NCBI GenBank assembly: GCA_947503525.1 | Contig: CANNEA010000012.1 | Span: forward strand, 20,680 to 84,679 | Direction of reading: 5' to 3' | Length of the DNA: 64,000 nucleotides | Source: an uncultured Carboxylicivirga sp. | GTDB lineage: Bacteria; Bacteroidota; Bacteroidia; Bacteroidales; Marinilabiliaceae | Shown: positions 46,221 through 54,497 of the stretch, one piece after another | Layout of the letters: every line of letters starts with the position of its first letter | Numbering within the stretch: the stretch's first letter is position 1 | Made by a program: the position numbers and the translations under genes | Notes under the pieces: generated by a model | What the model saw: the letters and a program-made list of their open reading frames with translations, nothing else | Databases searched by the model: none | What the model was told of the DNA's origin: nothing

Positions 46221-46227
46221 AAAAGCT

Positions 46228-46255
46228 CAAGGCTTGTCAAGTCTTGAGCTTTTAT
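46228..46255. terminator. Hairpin AAAGCTCAAG/CTTGAGCTTT
   Basis: A perfect 10-bp stem with an 11-base loop, T-rich on the plus side. It follows no plus-strand gene directly and may end a transcript from the gene-free stretch. Confidence 0.6.
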
Positions 46256-46289
46256 TGTACGAAATTATTGAGATGAAAAAATGATAAAA

Positions 46290-46320
46290 AAAGAGCTTGC
46301 CTACTATAGGCAAGCTCTTT
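46290..46320 (-). terminator. Terminator of the alkylsulfatase gene
   Basis: A perfect 14-bp stem AAAGAGCTTGCCTA/TAGGCAAGCTCTTT with a 3-base loop, 20 bases past the stop, with a T-run on the minus strand. The stem closely resembles the terminator at 49483-49517. Confidence 0.92.
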
Positions 46321-46339
46321 AATGAATTAATTGAATCCT

Positions 46340-48334
46340 TTAATCCAGAGTCCCTGGCAACACTTCAAAATCAGGGGTAAACATTACTAATGATGAGGCT
46401 AACTCTTGCAATACCGATAATTTACCAGCCGCTTTTGCTGAACCTTCAGTAATTTGAGTATTTAAATCTTTTGTTCCAGTAAAGGCTTGTGCCAAACCCT
46501 TACGTGTTATCTCCATATGCAATACAGCTTCCTCAGAGACGTATCCTTCAATAACTGTTAATGTTGCATTGTTCATTTCAATTACAAATATTTCGCCATT
46601 CTCAGGTGTTACCAAATTGATAACAAAGTTCATTCCTTCCGATTTGTCAGGGTCTATCATTATGGCCACAAATTCAAAGAACAATTCCGTTGACATGGCC
46701 TGAGCTAAATCAGGGCTAAAGGTATTCGGCATATTTCCTTCAGGTAAACCAGAACGCAATTCATAGGCTCCGTTTAAAAAACTGTTACGCAAACCTGGAT
46801 TCTCTTGCTGGTAACCAATTTGTTCGTAAACATCAGCTAAAAGCATTTTAACTTCCTTGTTTTGAGGTTCGGCATAAAGCAATTTGTTTAAAATTTCACT
46901 AGCTTCTTTATATTGACCGGCTTCGTGTAATTCTGTTGCTTTTTCCATTATCTTCTCTGCTCCACCCATCATCTCTACAAAAAGGGGTGCTGATTCTTCA
47001 GGGTTTAACGGAATTAAGGTAGCTGGATTAACGTCCCAAAAACCTAAATATTTATTAATGACACCACGACTGTTATGCTCAGGAGAACCATGGTAACCTC
47101 TATTGTACCATTGGTTGCTAATGCTTTCAGGTTGTTCGTAAACATTATGGATTTCGTTAATGGTAACGCCTTGATTAGCATAGTGCAAAACCTGATTGTT
47201 TAAATTGGCATATAAATCACGTTGACCTTTCATAACTTCTTGAACTCGTGCATTTCCCCAACGTGGCCAGTGATGCGATGCAAACATAACCTCAGCTTCT
47301 TGACCAAATAAATAAAGTGACTTATTAATCTCTTTCGACCAATTTAAAGCATCACGTACAGGAGCACCTCGCAAAGTATAGATGTTATGCATGGTTGCAT
47401 TAATATTTTCAGCCATCCAAAGCGCCTTCATATCTGGAAAATAAGTATTCATCTCAGCGGGTGCTTCTGTATTGGGTGTGTTTTGAAAAATCATTCGTAC
47501 ACCATCAACCGTATGCTCTTCTATGTCATTCACTATCAAAAGAGTTGGTTGAATTAATCCAACAACACCTGCAGATGTTCCCTGCCCCAGCCCTTGACCA
47601 GCATGACCATACTGACTGCTAGGCAATAATGTGCCATATTGGTAATTCCCTCTTCGGTTCATGGCTGCTCCAGCATATACATTTTCGGCTACCGCTTCTT
47701 CCATAAATTGGTCCGGTGCTATAATTGGTATTTTACCTGAGCGAACATCCGCTTCATCAACCATGGATCTTACCCCCGCAAAATGGTCTGCATGATTATG
47801 AGAATACACTACGCCTGTTACCGGATAATCGCCTAAATGTTCTTTTACCAACTCATATGCTGCCGCTGCAGTTTCTTCAGATAGTAGTGGATCAAAAACT
47901 ATCCAACCGGTCTCTCCTTTAATAAAGGTTATGTTTGATAAGTCAAAGTTTCGTACCTGATATATGCCGGGAATTACCTCATATAAACCAGTATGGTTAT
48001 TGAGCTTTGTTTGTCTAACCAAGGAGGGGTGTACCGAGTTAAACTCTTCTTGTTCCTCAATCCAATTATATTGATCGTGGTCCCAGGCAACATGACCTTC
48101 TTTTGCTTTTATCTGACGCTCATTAGGCCCTGCTATAAAACCGCGTTGTGCCTCTTCAAAATCTCTGGTGTCTTCGAAAGGTAAATTCTTTTTTGCCTCT
48201 TCATATACTTCTATGGTATATTCACTAGGTTGTTTCCCATCCTTATGAAAATGCTCTGCTTTGTTTTGAGCAAATGTTGTACTTAAAAATGCTGCGCTTA
48301 GTAAAGTTGCTACTGTTTTAATTGTAATTTTCAT
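46340..48334 (-). CDS. SdsA1/BDS1-type alkylsulfatase (metallo-beta-lactamase fold)
   Basis: 664 residues, the usual length. Signal peptide (MKITIKTVATLLSAAFLSTTFAQ). The metallo-beta-lactamase core has SHNHADHFAGVRS (HxHxDH) and further zinc ligands downstream; the dimerisation domain (AEMNTYFPDMKALWMAENIN, LFGQEAEVMFASHHWPRWGN) and a C-terminal SCP2-like domain (~540-655) complete the family plan. It cleaves alkyl sulfates such as dodecyl sulfate to alcohol and sulfate in the periplasm. It is divergent to an AraC regulator, and its promoter shares the GGG-N26-CTTTG form. Confidence 0.95.
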   Translation of the reverse strand: MKITIKTVATLLSAAFLSTTFAQNKAEHFHKDGKQPSEYTIEVYEEAKKNLPFEDTRDFEEAQRGFIAGPNERQIKAKEGHVAWDHDQYNWIEEQEEFNSVHPSLVRQTKLNNHTGLYEVIPGIYQVRNFDLSNITFIKGETGWIVFDPLLSEETAAAAYELVKEHLGDYPVTGVVYSHNHADHFAGVRSMVDEADVRSGKIPIIAPDQFMEEAVAENVYAGAAMNRRGNYQYGTLLPSSQYGHAGQGLGQGTSAGVVGLIQPTLLIVNDIEEHTVDGVRMIFQNTPNTEAPAEMNTYFPDMKALWMAENINATMHNIYTLRGAPVRDALNWSKEINKSLYLFGQEAEVMFASHHWPRWGNARVQEVMKGQRDLYANLNNQVLHYANQGVTINEIHNVYEQPESISNQWYNRGYHGSPEHNSRGVINKYLGFWDVNPATLIPLNPEESAPLFVEMMGGAEKIMEKATELHEAGQYKEASEILNKLLYAEPQNKEVKMLLADVYEQIGYQQENPGLRNSFLNGAYELRSGLPEGNMPNTFSPDLAQAMSTELFFEFVAIMIDPDKSEGMNFVINLVTPENGEIFVIEMNNATLTVIEGYVSEEAVLHMEITRKGLAQAFTGTKDLNTQITEGSAKAAGKLSVLQELASSLVMFTPDFEVLPGTLD

Positions 48335-48362
48335 GACTCATTTTTTAATTATTATTACATTA

Positions 48363-48396
48363 CAAAGATTCCGTTTTTAAGCGCTATTATATACCC
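48363..48396 (-). promoter_or_regulatory. Shared GGG-N26-CTTTG promoter, alkylsulfatase
   Basis: Minus strand: GGG (48394-48396), 26 bases, CTTTG (48363-48367) followed by TAATG. AGCGCT lies inside the spacer; the same word is found just upstream of the coiled-coil promoters. Confidence 0.55.
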
Positions 48397-48474
48397 GAAA
48401 CCGACCAAGCAATCAACCAATTGGGCCATATGTTATTTTTAATGCTTTTTGTATATTGCATAAAAACAATATAT

Positions 48475-49464
48475 ATGAACAACGAGGTACGCATTGCCTT
48501 TAATGAGGGTAGAAGGGAAAACTATTACAATGCCTTTCACACAGCTTTAGGTGGTGATGTTGGATCACATTCGTATGTGGTGAATAAAGGCCCGGCAAAA
48601 GTATGGATCGAAAGTTTTGATGTAATTGAAGACATGGATATCTCGTTGATGGGTCTGCACACGAACAAAGCAATCGTTCTTGATCGACAAGCAGATAATG
48701 ATCCGGATTATCTACATATCTTTATTTCGAAAGAAGGGGTATATGGGCAAAGTTACGATGGAAAGACTCAGAATATGGGTTCAAGTACAATTAATGGCGT
48801 TTTTGTATACAATGGATTATTTCCAACACTCATAAGGTTTGAGCCTGGGCCCGATTATAAAATAGTTGCAATAAAAATTAATATTGCATCAGCTAAGGAT
48901 GTATTAAACGATGGGAATCTCATATTAAAAAGTTTATTCAATGATATAAGGGAAGGTTTGGTGTATCACTTGCCTTTGTCAAGAGAGTTTGAACGATTAG
49001 TTGAGGACATATTTGAGTTTAATGCCTTAAAAGTAGGGCGTAAAACCATGGTGATTTCCCGAGCCCTTGAAGTCTTCGTTAATTTAACGCAGTCATTGAA
49101 AGTATTGGATGAAAATAATGAGCTGTTTGGCTTACATGTTGATGACTACGAGCGTATTCAGAAGCTAAAGTTAAGATTGACAACGGTATTTGATGAAAAA
49201 TTTACAGTTGATGAATTAGCAGTGGAGTACGGTGTAAGTCCATCAAAGCTTAAACGTGATTTTAAACAAATATATAATTCTTCAATTTACCAGTTTTATA
49301 ACCATGCGCGCATGGATGAAGCTTATCGGAGATTAAAGAGTGGTGCATTCTCTGTCAGTGAAATTGGATATGATCTGGGTTATTCTAATGCATCTAAATT
49401 TACTGAAATGTTTAAGAAGATTAAAGGGATTTTGCCTACTGAGGTAGTGGCCATGAAGAAATAG
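48475..49464 (+). CDS. AraC-family transcriptional regulator, copy 2
   Basis: 329 residues from MNNEVRIAFNEGRRENYYNA; an 18-codon extension to a TTG at 48421 is hydrophobic and unlikely. The C-terminal AraC helix-turn-helix region (FTVDELAVEYGVSPSKLKRD, SVSEIGYDLGYSNASKFTEM) closely matches copy 1 at 21939-22919. It is divergent from the alkylsulfatase, the usual position of a local activator. Confidence 0.9.
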   Translation: MNNEVRIAFNEGRRENYYNAFHTALGGDVGSHSYVVNKGPAKVWIESFDVIEDMDISLMGLHTNKAIVLDRQADNDPDYLHIFISKEGVYGQSYDGKTQNMGSSTINGVFVYNGLFPTLIRFEPGPDYKIVAIKINIASAKDVLNDGNLILKSLFNDIREGLVYHLPLSREFERLVEDIFEFNALKVGRKTMVISRALEVFVNLTQSLKVLDENNELFGLHVDDYERIQKLKLRLTTVFDEKFTVDELAVEYGVSPSKLKRDFKQIYNSSIYQFYNHARMDEAYRRLKSGAFSVSEIGYDLGYSNASKFTEMFKKIKGILPTEVVAMKK

Positions 49465-49482
49465 TACCCTACATTATTATAC

Positions 49483-49517
49483 AAAAAGAGCTTGTCTGTT
49501 TTAGACAAGCTCTTTTT
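49483..49517. terminator. Bidirectional terminator between araC copy 2 and coiled-coil gene 1
   Basis: AAAAAGAGCTTGTCT pairs with AGACAAGCTCTTTTT around a short loop (15 bp), A/T runs on both sides. Confidence 0.93.
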
Positions 49518-49541
49518 GTGATTATATGGCTTACTTGTTTA

Positions 49542-50303
49542 TTATACCAGTTGAACAAAGGACTTAGTAATGGTTTTCCATTCTTCCAGAGTAATATACT
49601 CGAGCATTGTATCACGTAGGTTTAAAAACTCCTTGTACATTTGTTCACGTGTTTCGTTCTTGGATTGATACACATTCAGTAATTCGTTTTGTGTGGCATC
49701 GTAATCTTGCAGACAGGTCTTGTTTTCAAGGTTATACTGATTGACCTGATTAAGCAATTTTATTATTGCCTCCTCAAAACTGTTATAATCTTGATGAGCT
49801 TTTACCAGGTTGTCGGGCTGATCGATTGTTTTGTTAAAAGATACACGAGTTGAGCTAAGTAACTTAACCATTTCCTTGTTTTGCTTTTCAAGCTGCTTTA
49901 ACTGCTTTTTCTCAGATAACTCAAGGCTTTCAAGCGACAACTCAATTAACTTGTCCCATTCTTGTTTGGTCATTAATTCACGAACCTTAAGGCGCTGCTG
50001 TACCATAAAGGCCTGATTCTGTTTTTTCTTGTCATTAAGTTCCATCAGTAGTTCCTCAACCTCTTCCAAACTTAATGGATCGCGAAATTTATCCTTTTTC
50101 AATTGTTTAGCTTGCTTTTCTAATTCCTTATTGGAACTCTTAATTTCTTTTTTGGTGTCTTTAAATAGCACCAATACCTCTTTTTCACGTTCTTTTTCTT
50201 CTACTACAACCTTTATTTTCTTATCGACCTTTGGTACTAGAAAAATCTCTCCTGGACCACCTGCTAATAATAATACTAATACGGTAACTAATGAAATAAT
50301 CAT
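49542..50303 (-). CDS. Coiled-coil envelope protein of unknown function, copy 1
   Basis: 253 residues. A hydrophobic start (MIISLVTVLVLLLAGG) is followed by a Lys/Glu-rich helical body (KVVVEEKEREKEVLVLFKDT, KQLKQLEKQNKEMVKLLSST) with heptad character throughout. It is likely anchored or exported and forms a long helical bundle. No family recognised. Copy 2 differs at only about four residues (Ala/Thr in the signal, Glu/Gly, Lys/Gln and Thr/Ala near 180-205). The promoter belongs to the shared GGG-N26-CTTTG group. Confidence 0.75.
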   Translation of the reverse strand: MIISLVTVLVLLLAGGPGEIFLVPKVDKKIKVVVEEKEREKEVLVLFKDTKKEIKSSNKELEKQAKQLKKDKFRDPLSLEEVEELLMELNDKKKQNQAFMVQQRLKVRELMTKQEWDKLIELSLESLELSEKKQLKQLEKQNKEMVKLLSSTRVSFNKTIDQPDNLVKAHQDYNSFEEAIIKLLNQVNQYNLENKTCLQDYDATQNELLNVYQSKNETREQMYKEFLNLRDTMLEYITLEEWKTITKSFVQLV

Positions 50304-50346
50304 GACTCTCAGTTTTAAGTTTATAATCCTATTAATTATGACATTA

Positions 50347-50380
50347 CAAAGATTGGTATAAAAGAAGGAGGGAAAGACCC
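50347..50380 (-). promoter_or_regulatory. Shared GGG-N26-CTTTG promoter, coiled-coil copy 1
   Basis: Minus strand: AAGGG (50378-50382), 26 bases, CTTTG (50347-50351), TAATG. Confidence 0.6.
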
Positions 50381-50576
50381 TTAAACGTTTTAGCGCTAAT
50401 CCAAAGCAGTCAGATCACGAAAATGGGTACAAAAAAGAGGGTGTCGTTGTCGACACCCTCTATAATATATAGAATTAATAATTACTGTATTTGTAATGAT
50501 TTCCAGTTCCTAGTTTATCGAGTCGAATATTAAGATCATCAAGCTTTTTTTGTAATTTATATGGCTTACTTGTTTA

Positions 50577-51338
50577 TTATACCAGTTGAACAAAGGACTT
50601 AGTAATGGTTTTCCATTCTTCCAGAGTAATATACTCGAGCATTGTGTCACGCAGGTTTAAAAACTCCTTGTACATTTGTTCGCGTGTTTCGTTCTTGGAT
50701 TGATACACATTCAGTAATTCGTTTTGTGTGGCATCGTAATCTTGCAGACAGGCCTTGTTTTCAAGGTTATACTGATTGACCTGATTAAGCAATTGTATTA
50801 TTGCCCCCTCAAAACTGTTATAATCTTGATGAGCTTTTACCAGGTTGTCGGGCTGATCGATTGTTTTGTTAAAAGATACACGAGTTGAGCTAAGTAACTT
50901 AACCATTTCCTTGTTTTGCTTTTCAAGCTGTTTTAACTGCTTTTTTTCCGATAACTCAAGGCTTTCAAGCGACAACTCAATTAACTTATCCCATTCTTGT
51001 TTGGTCATTAATTCACGAACCTTAAGGCGCTGCTGTACCATAAAGGCCTGATTCTGTTTTTTCTTGTCATTAAGTTCCATCAGTAGTTCCTCAACCTCTT
51101 CCAAACTTAATGGATCGCGAAATTTATCCTTTTTCAATTGTTTAGCTTGCTTTTCTAATTCCTTATTGGAGCTCTTAATTTCTTTTTTGGTGTCTTTAAA
51201 TAGCACCAATACCTCTTTTTCACGTTCTTTTTCTTCTACTACAACCTTTATTTTCTTATCGACCTTTGGTACTAGAAAAATCTCTCCTGGACCACCTGTT
51301 AATAATAATACTAATACGGTAACTAATGAAATAATCAT
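50577..51338 (-). CDS. Coiled-coil envelope protein of unknown function, copy 2
   Basis: 253 residues, nearly identical to copy 1; start MIISLVTVLVLLLTGG. Same length, start, promoter and 3' end, so both copies are probably functional. The very low divergence implies a recent duplication or ongoing gene conversion. It is likely the first-transcribed of two separate units, since each copy keeps its own promoter. Confidence 0.75.
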   Translation of the reverse strand: MIISLVTVLVLLLTGGPGEIFLVPKVDKKIKVVVEEKEREKEVLVLFKDTKKEIKSSNKELEKQAKQLKKDKFRDPLSLEEVEELLMELNDKKKQNQAFMVQQRLKVRELMTKQEWDKLIELSLESLELSEKKQLKQLEKQNKEMVKLLSSTRVSFNKTIDQPDNLVKAHQDYNSFEGAIIQLLNQVNQYNLENKACLQDYDATQNELLNVYQSKNETREQMYKEFLNLRDTMLEYITLEEWKTITKSFVQLV

Positions 51339-51381
51339 GACTCTCAGTTTTAAGTTTATAATCTTATTAATTATGACATTA

Positions 51382-51415
51382 CAAAGATTGGTGTAAAAGA
51401 AGGAGGGAAAGGCCC
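51382..51415 (-). promoter_or_regulatory. Shared GGG-N26-CTTTG promoter, coiled-coil copy 2
   Basis: Minus strand: AAGGG (51413-51417), 26 bases, CTTTG (51382-51386), TAATG; exact counterpart of the copy-1 promoter. Confidence 0.6.
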
Positions 51416-51606
51416 TTAAACGATTTAGCGCTAATCCAAAGCAGTCAAATCACGAAAATGGGCACAAAAAAGAGGGTGCCGTTGTCGACACCCTCTATAA
51501 TATATAGAATTAATAATTACTGTATTCGTAATGTTTTAACCCAAATTATGCATTCGAAATATAAAGCATTGATTCAATGCATAACGATAAAGCAAATCAT
51601 CCATTT

Positions 51607-51663
51607 GGTTAAACACCAAATTGGTGATTTCCTATCGCGATAATTATCGCGACGGGGTTAACC
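51607..51663. repeat. Nested palindromes (three-way-junction-like element)
   Basis: An outer repeat GGTTAA (51607-51612) with TTAACC (51658-51663) encloses ACCAA-A-TTGGT (51615-51625) and a perfect 18-base palindrome TCGCGATAATTATCGCGA (51635-51652). It lies between sulfatase 2 and the coiled-coil duplication. It may be a REP-like element or a terminator-like structure; there is no T-run. Confidence 0.7.
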
Positions 51664-51717
51664 TTCATGAATTCATTAGTTCAACATGAAAAATGATTCC
51701 TAATGAATAATTCAGGT

Positions 51718-53268
51718 TTAATGACTTCCAGCACCTACTTTATCAAGCTTAATAATAATTTCTTCAATGTTTTTCAAAGCATTCACTTTTTCTATCAAGC
51801 CATAGTTAACACCACCAGCAGATAAGGAACTGCCCATTTGAAATGGATAATCAGGGATGGTCATTAAGAAGTTTTTAACTTCAACCTGAATAGGTACGAA
51901 TAGCCATAAATTCTCAAATGCCCAGTTTTCCCATGCTCCAGATTCAATCATAGCACTTTCGAAAGGATCGGAACGTAGATTAACAATTAAAGGTAGAATA
52001 GGCGTGACCATACGTCCACCACCCATAGCGTGTGTTGGACCTTCCCATACGTTAAAATGAACTTTAAAGTCTTTATAACGCACAGCATTCATGGTTCCAT
52101 CATTGCCAAAATATAAATAGGACTCCCTGGGACTATTATCAGTTTTCTTTTTGAAGTATGGCAAGAAGCTTTCCCCATCAAGATGAACCTTCCATGTTTT
52201 TCCATTGGCTTCATATCCATTTTTTAGTTTTTCAGGTAAGTCTGGTATGCCTGCTGCTTCAGCAAAGGTAGGCATCCAATCCAAATGCGAAATCATATCA
52301 TTATATACTGTTCCTGGTTCAATAACACCTGGCCATCGCACCATTAAAGGAACACGATGTCCGCCTTCCCAACTACTTCCTTTAGCTCCACGAAAACGAC
52401 TTGCTCCACCATCAGGCCACGAAAACTTTTGAGCTCCGTTATCTGAGGTATACATGATAATGGTATTTTCCATAAGGCCAAGCTCCTCTAGCTTATCCAG
52501 TAATTGCCCAACATGTCCATCATGTTCTACCAAACCATCTGCATACAAACCAATGCCGGTCGTTCCATCTGATGATTCTTTTAGGCGTGTCCAATTATGC
52601 ATTCTCGAAGTGTTGAACCACAAAAAGAAGGGTTCCTCAGTTTTTGAACTGCGATCGAGAAAATCAAGTGCTCCTGCGAGGAATTCTTCATCAACGGTTT
52701 CCATTCGCTTCATTGTTAATGGTCCGGTATCTTTTACTGGTCCATCGGCTGTTGATTTGATAACACCTCTTGGGCCAAACCGCTCTTTAAATGCTGGATC
52801 TTTAGGGTAGTGATAGGTTTCCGGCTCATCTTCAGCATTCAGATGATACAGGTTACCAAAAAATTCATCAAAGCCATGGGCTGTCGGCAGATGTTTATCC
52901 TGATCACCTAAATGATTTTTTCCGTATTGTGCAGTAGCATATCCTTTGTTTTTAAGAATGTCTCCCAAAGTTGGTGCAAAATCGGGTATACCATGATCTG
53001 AACCTGGCATTCCAATAGTCATCAGTCCTGTACGGAAAGGATGCTGTCCAAGTATGAATGCTGACCTTCCGGCTGTACACGATTGTTCGCCATAAGCATC
53101 TGTAAACAAGGCTCCTTCCTTACCAATGCGATCAATGTTTGGAGTCTGATAGCCCATCATGCCATTATTGTAGGCACTTAAGTTATCATAACCTACGTCA
53201 TCGCCCCAAATCACAAGAATATTGGGTTTTTTGTTTTTTTGTGCATCTGCATAAGCTGAAAAAAGCAT
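51718..53268 (-). CDS. Sulfatase (alkaline-phosphatase superfamily), copy 2; signal peptide apparently frameshifted
   Basis: 516 residues from MLFSAYADAQKNKKPNILVI. NILVIWGDDVGYDN and EQSCTAGRSAF (Cys 64) mark a type I formylglycine sulfatase, very similar to copy 1 at 20005-21525. The start leaves only half a signal peptide. Upstream, ATG at 53305 gives MALKFKTGV, and a single-base change near 53272-53280 would join it to GIMLFSAYADAQ, restoring a normal export signal. A real frameshift or a sequencing error are both possible. It lies downstream (in transcription terms upstream) of the coiled-coil pair. Confidence 0.9.
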   Translation of the reverse strand: MLFSAYADAQKNKKPNILVIWGDDVGYDNLSAYNNGMMGYQTPNIDRIGKEGALFTDAYGEQSCTAGRSAFILGQHPFRTGLMTIGMPGSDHGIPDFAPTLGDILKNKGYATAQYGKNHLGDQDKHLPTAHGFDEFFGNLYHLNAEDEPETYHYPKDPAFKERFGPRGVIKSTADGPVKDTGPLTMKRMETVDEEFLAGALDFLDRSSKTEEPFFLWFNTSRMHNWTRLKESSDGTTGIGLYADGLVEHDGHVGQLLDKLEELGLMENTIIMYTSDNGAQKFSWPDGGASRFRGAKGSSWEGGHRVPLMVRWPGVIEPGTVYNDMISHLDWMPTFAEAAGIPDLPEKLKNGYEANGKTWKVHLDGESFLPYFKKKTDNSPRESYLYFGNDGTMNAVRYKDFKVHFNVWEGPTHAMGGGRMVTPILPLIVNLRSDPFESAMIESGAWENWAFENLWLFVPIQVEVKNFLMTIPDYPFQMGSSLSAGGVNYGLIEKVNALKNIEEIIIKLDKVGAGSH

Positions 53269-53305
53269 TATGCCTAATTACTCCTGTTTTAAATTTTAAT
53301 GCCAT

Positions 53306-53725
53306 AATTTTAGGTTTGATGATTTATATAGTTGATTAGTATCATTTTATTTAAAAATTGACTCTGTTTCAGAGGTAAGGCAGAACTCAATAGGTGATTA
53401 CTACCTTGATTTATGTAGTATTTTGCTTAACGATTTCGTTCTATTTGGATATTGTAACCGTTAATAATACAATCTATTGTAAGTAATGTTTAAAATATCA
53501 GCCTTTATGGTTTTACATTATTTTTAAACTATATGCTTTTGAATTAAAGGGTGCTCTGGTAAACTAACGATGAATGTTTAAGTGTTACTTATGTTTTCAT
53601 AATTTGAATATATAAGTAATCAATTATGAATACTTATATTGACTGTTTTGGATTACCGTTAGATAGTTTGAAGGGAAGGGTTCTTTTTTGCCATCTTATT
53701 ATAGAGAACCATTCCATAGATTTAA
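53306..53725. other. Intergenic stretch upstream of sulfatase 2 and leader D
   Basis: About 420 AT-rich bases. No gene, no convincing promoter matching either motif, no repeats noticed other than the start of leader D. Confidence 0.5.
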
Positions 53726-54050
53726 CGGAGCCGCTCTCTATTTAAAGACGTAAGTAAGGAGTAGCTCCCTTTTATTTTTGTTTTGCAGGGATGCGATCAT
53801 TGTTAGCAAGAGTCCTTTAGAGATCGCATCCTTAAGTGTTTGAGCTAAAAAGAGCATAGCTTGAACTTAAAGGGATAAAAAGCAGGCTCAAAACCCGGCA
53901 TCTTTGTAGTGTGATACCAACCAAAAGAATGCAATGGTATCATGCCGATATAGATTCTAAAGACTTATAGGAGAGGAACGAACTAGAAGGCTATTATGAA
54001 TCATAATCGGTATAAAAATTAAAACAACAATTAATTATAAACAAAGAGTC
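53726..54050 (+). promoter_or_regulatory. Conserved lipoprotein leader, copy D
   Basis: Full leader: hairpin I, hairpin II (GGATGCGATC with GATCGCATCC), the TTTGAGCTA box, promoter GGG 53872-53874 and CTTTG 53902-53906, hairpin III GATACCA/TGGTATC, ATTATGA-A-TCATAAT and 8-codon ORF 53996-54022. From TAAAGGG to the ATG it is identical to copy B. Confidence 0.85.
53996..54022 (+). CDS. Candidate leader peptide MNHNRYKN, copy D
   Basis: Same 8-codon ORF as in copy B. Same AGAAGG sequence upstream. Confidence 0.35.
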   Translation: MNHNRYKN

Positions 54051-54221
54051 ATGAAAAACTTAGGAAAAACATTAACAGCAGTATTATTTGTAGTAGCATT
54101 AGCATTTACCTCATGTGCAAAAGACGAAGGCTATACCCCGGACAATGGAGATAAGCCGGTTCATTTGCCAACCAACCCAGAGAATTTACCACATCTGCCA
54201 GATCATCCAATAGAAAACTAA
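54051..54221 (+). CDS. Small lipoprotein family member 4 (56 residues)
   Basis: MKNLGKTLTAVLFVVALAFT, SCAKDEGYTPDNGDKPVHLP, ending NPENLPHLPDHPIEN. Lipobox Cys 22. Several silent differences from members 2 and 3 (e.g. GCA for GCC, AACCC for GAATCC) while the protein is kept, a sign of purifying selection on a real protein. It lies 9 kb from the other members. Confidence 0.87.
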   Translation: MKNLGKTLTAVLFVVALAFTSCAKDEGYTPDNGDKPVHLPTNPENLPHLPDHPIEN

Positions 54222-54264
54222 AAGAATAATTTTCGAGTCGATATAAGAGTGACTCTTTATATAG

Positions 54265-54304
54265 AAAGGCCATTCTGAGAAATCAGTGTGGTCTTCTGCT
54301 TTTT
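54265..54304 (+). terminator. Weak terminator of lipoprotein 4
   Basis: The same region that forms the GGCC hairpin after member 3 is mutated here (AAAGGCC with GGTCTT), but a T-run follows. Confidence 0.45.
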
Positions 54305-54497
54305 AGTACTTAGTTCTGTTTTAATTATTTGTTCGGCTCAACTTGTGCTTTAATAAGCTAAGCCATGTATAATTGGTTGCTTTCAAATGGATAAAAGAAA
54401 ATACTAAAAAATGTCAATGTGAACAGAATGGCACTGTTGTTGTTTACCTCTAGCCCACTAACCTCTGTGAATATTGTAAAACATTAAAATTTGAAGC

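Larger units (their letters stand above)
49524..50498. repeat. Tandem duplication unit 1 (975 bases)
   Basis: Repeated at 50559-51533 with an offset of exactly 1035 bases. It includes the whole coiled-coil gene, its promoter and an upstream hairpin. The ~60 bases between the units are unique. Confidence 0.93.
50559..51533. repeat. Tandem duplication unit 2 (975 bases)
   Basis: Second unit, about 98% identical to 49524-50498 over gene and promoter. Both units end at GAATTAATAATTACTGTAT. Confidence 0.93.

Noticed and set aside
42749..54050. Repeated leader blocks as an insertion sequence
   Set aside because: No terminal inverted repeats, target-site duplications or transposase were found; the repeated unit is a promoter-leader-gene block.
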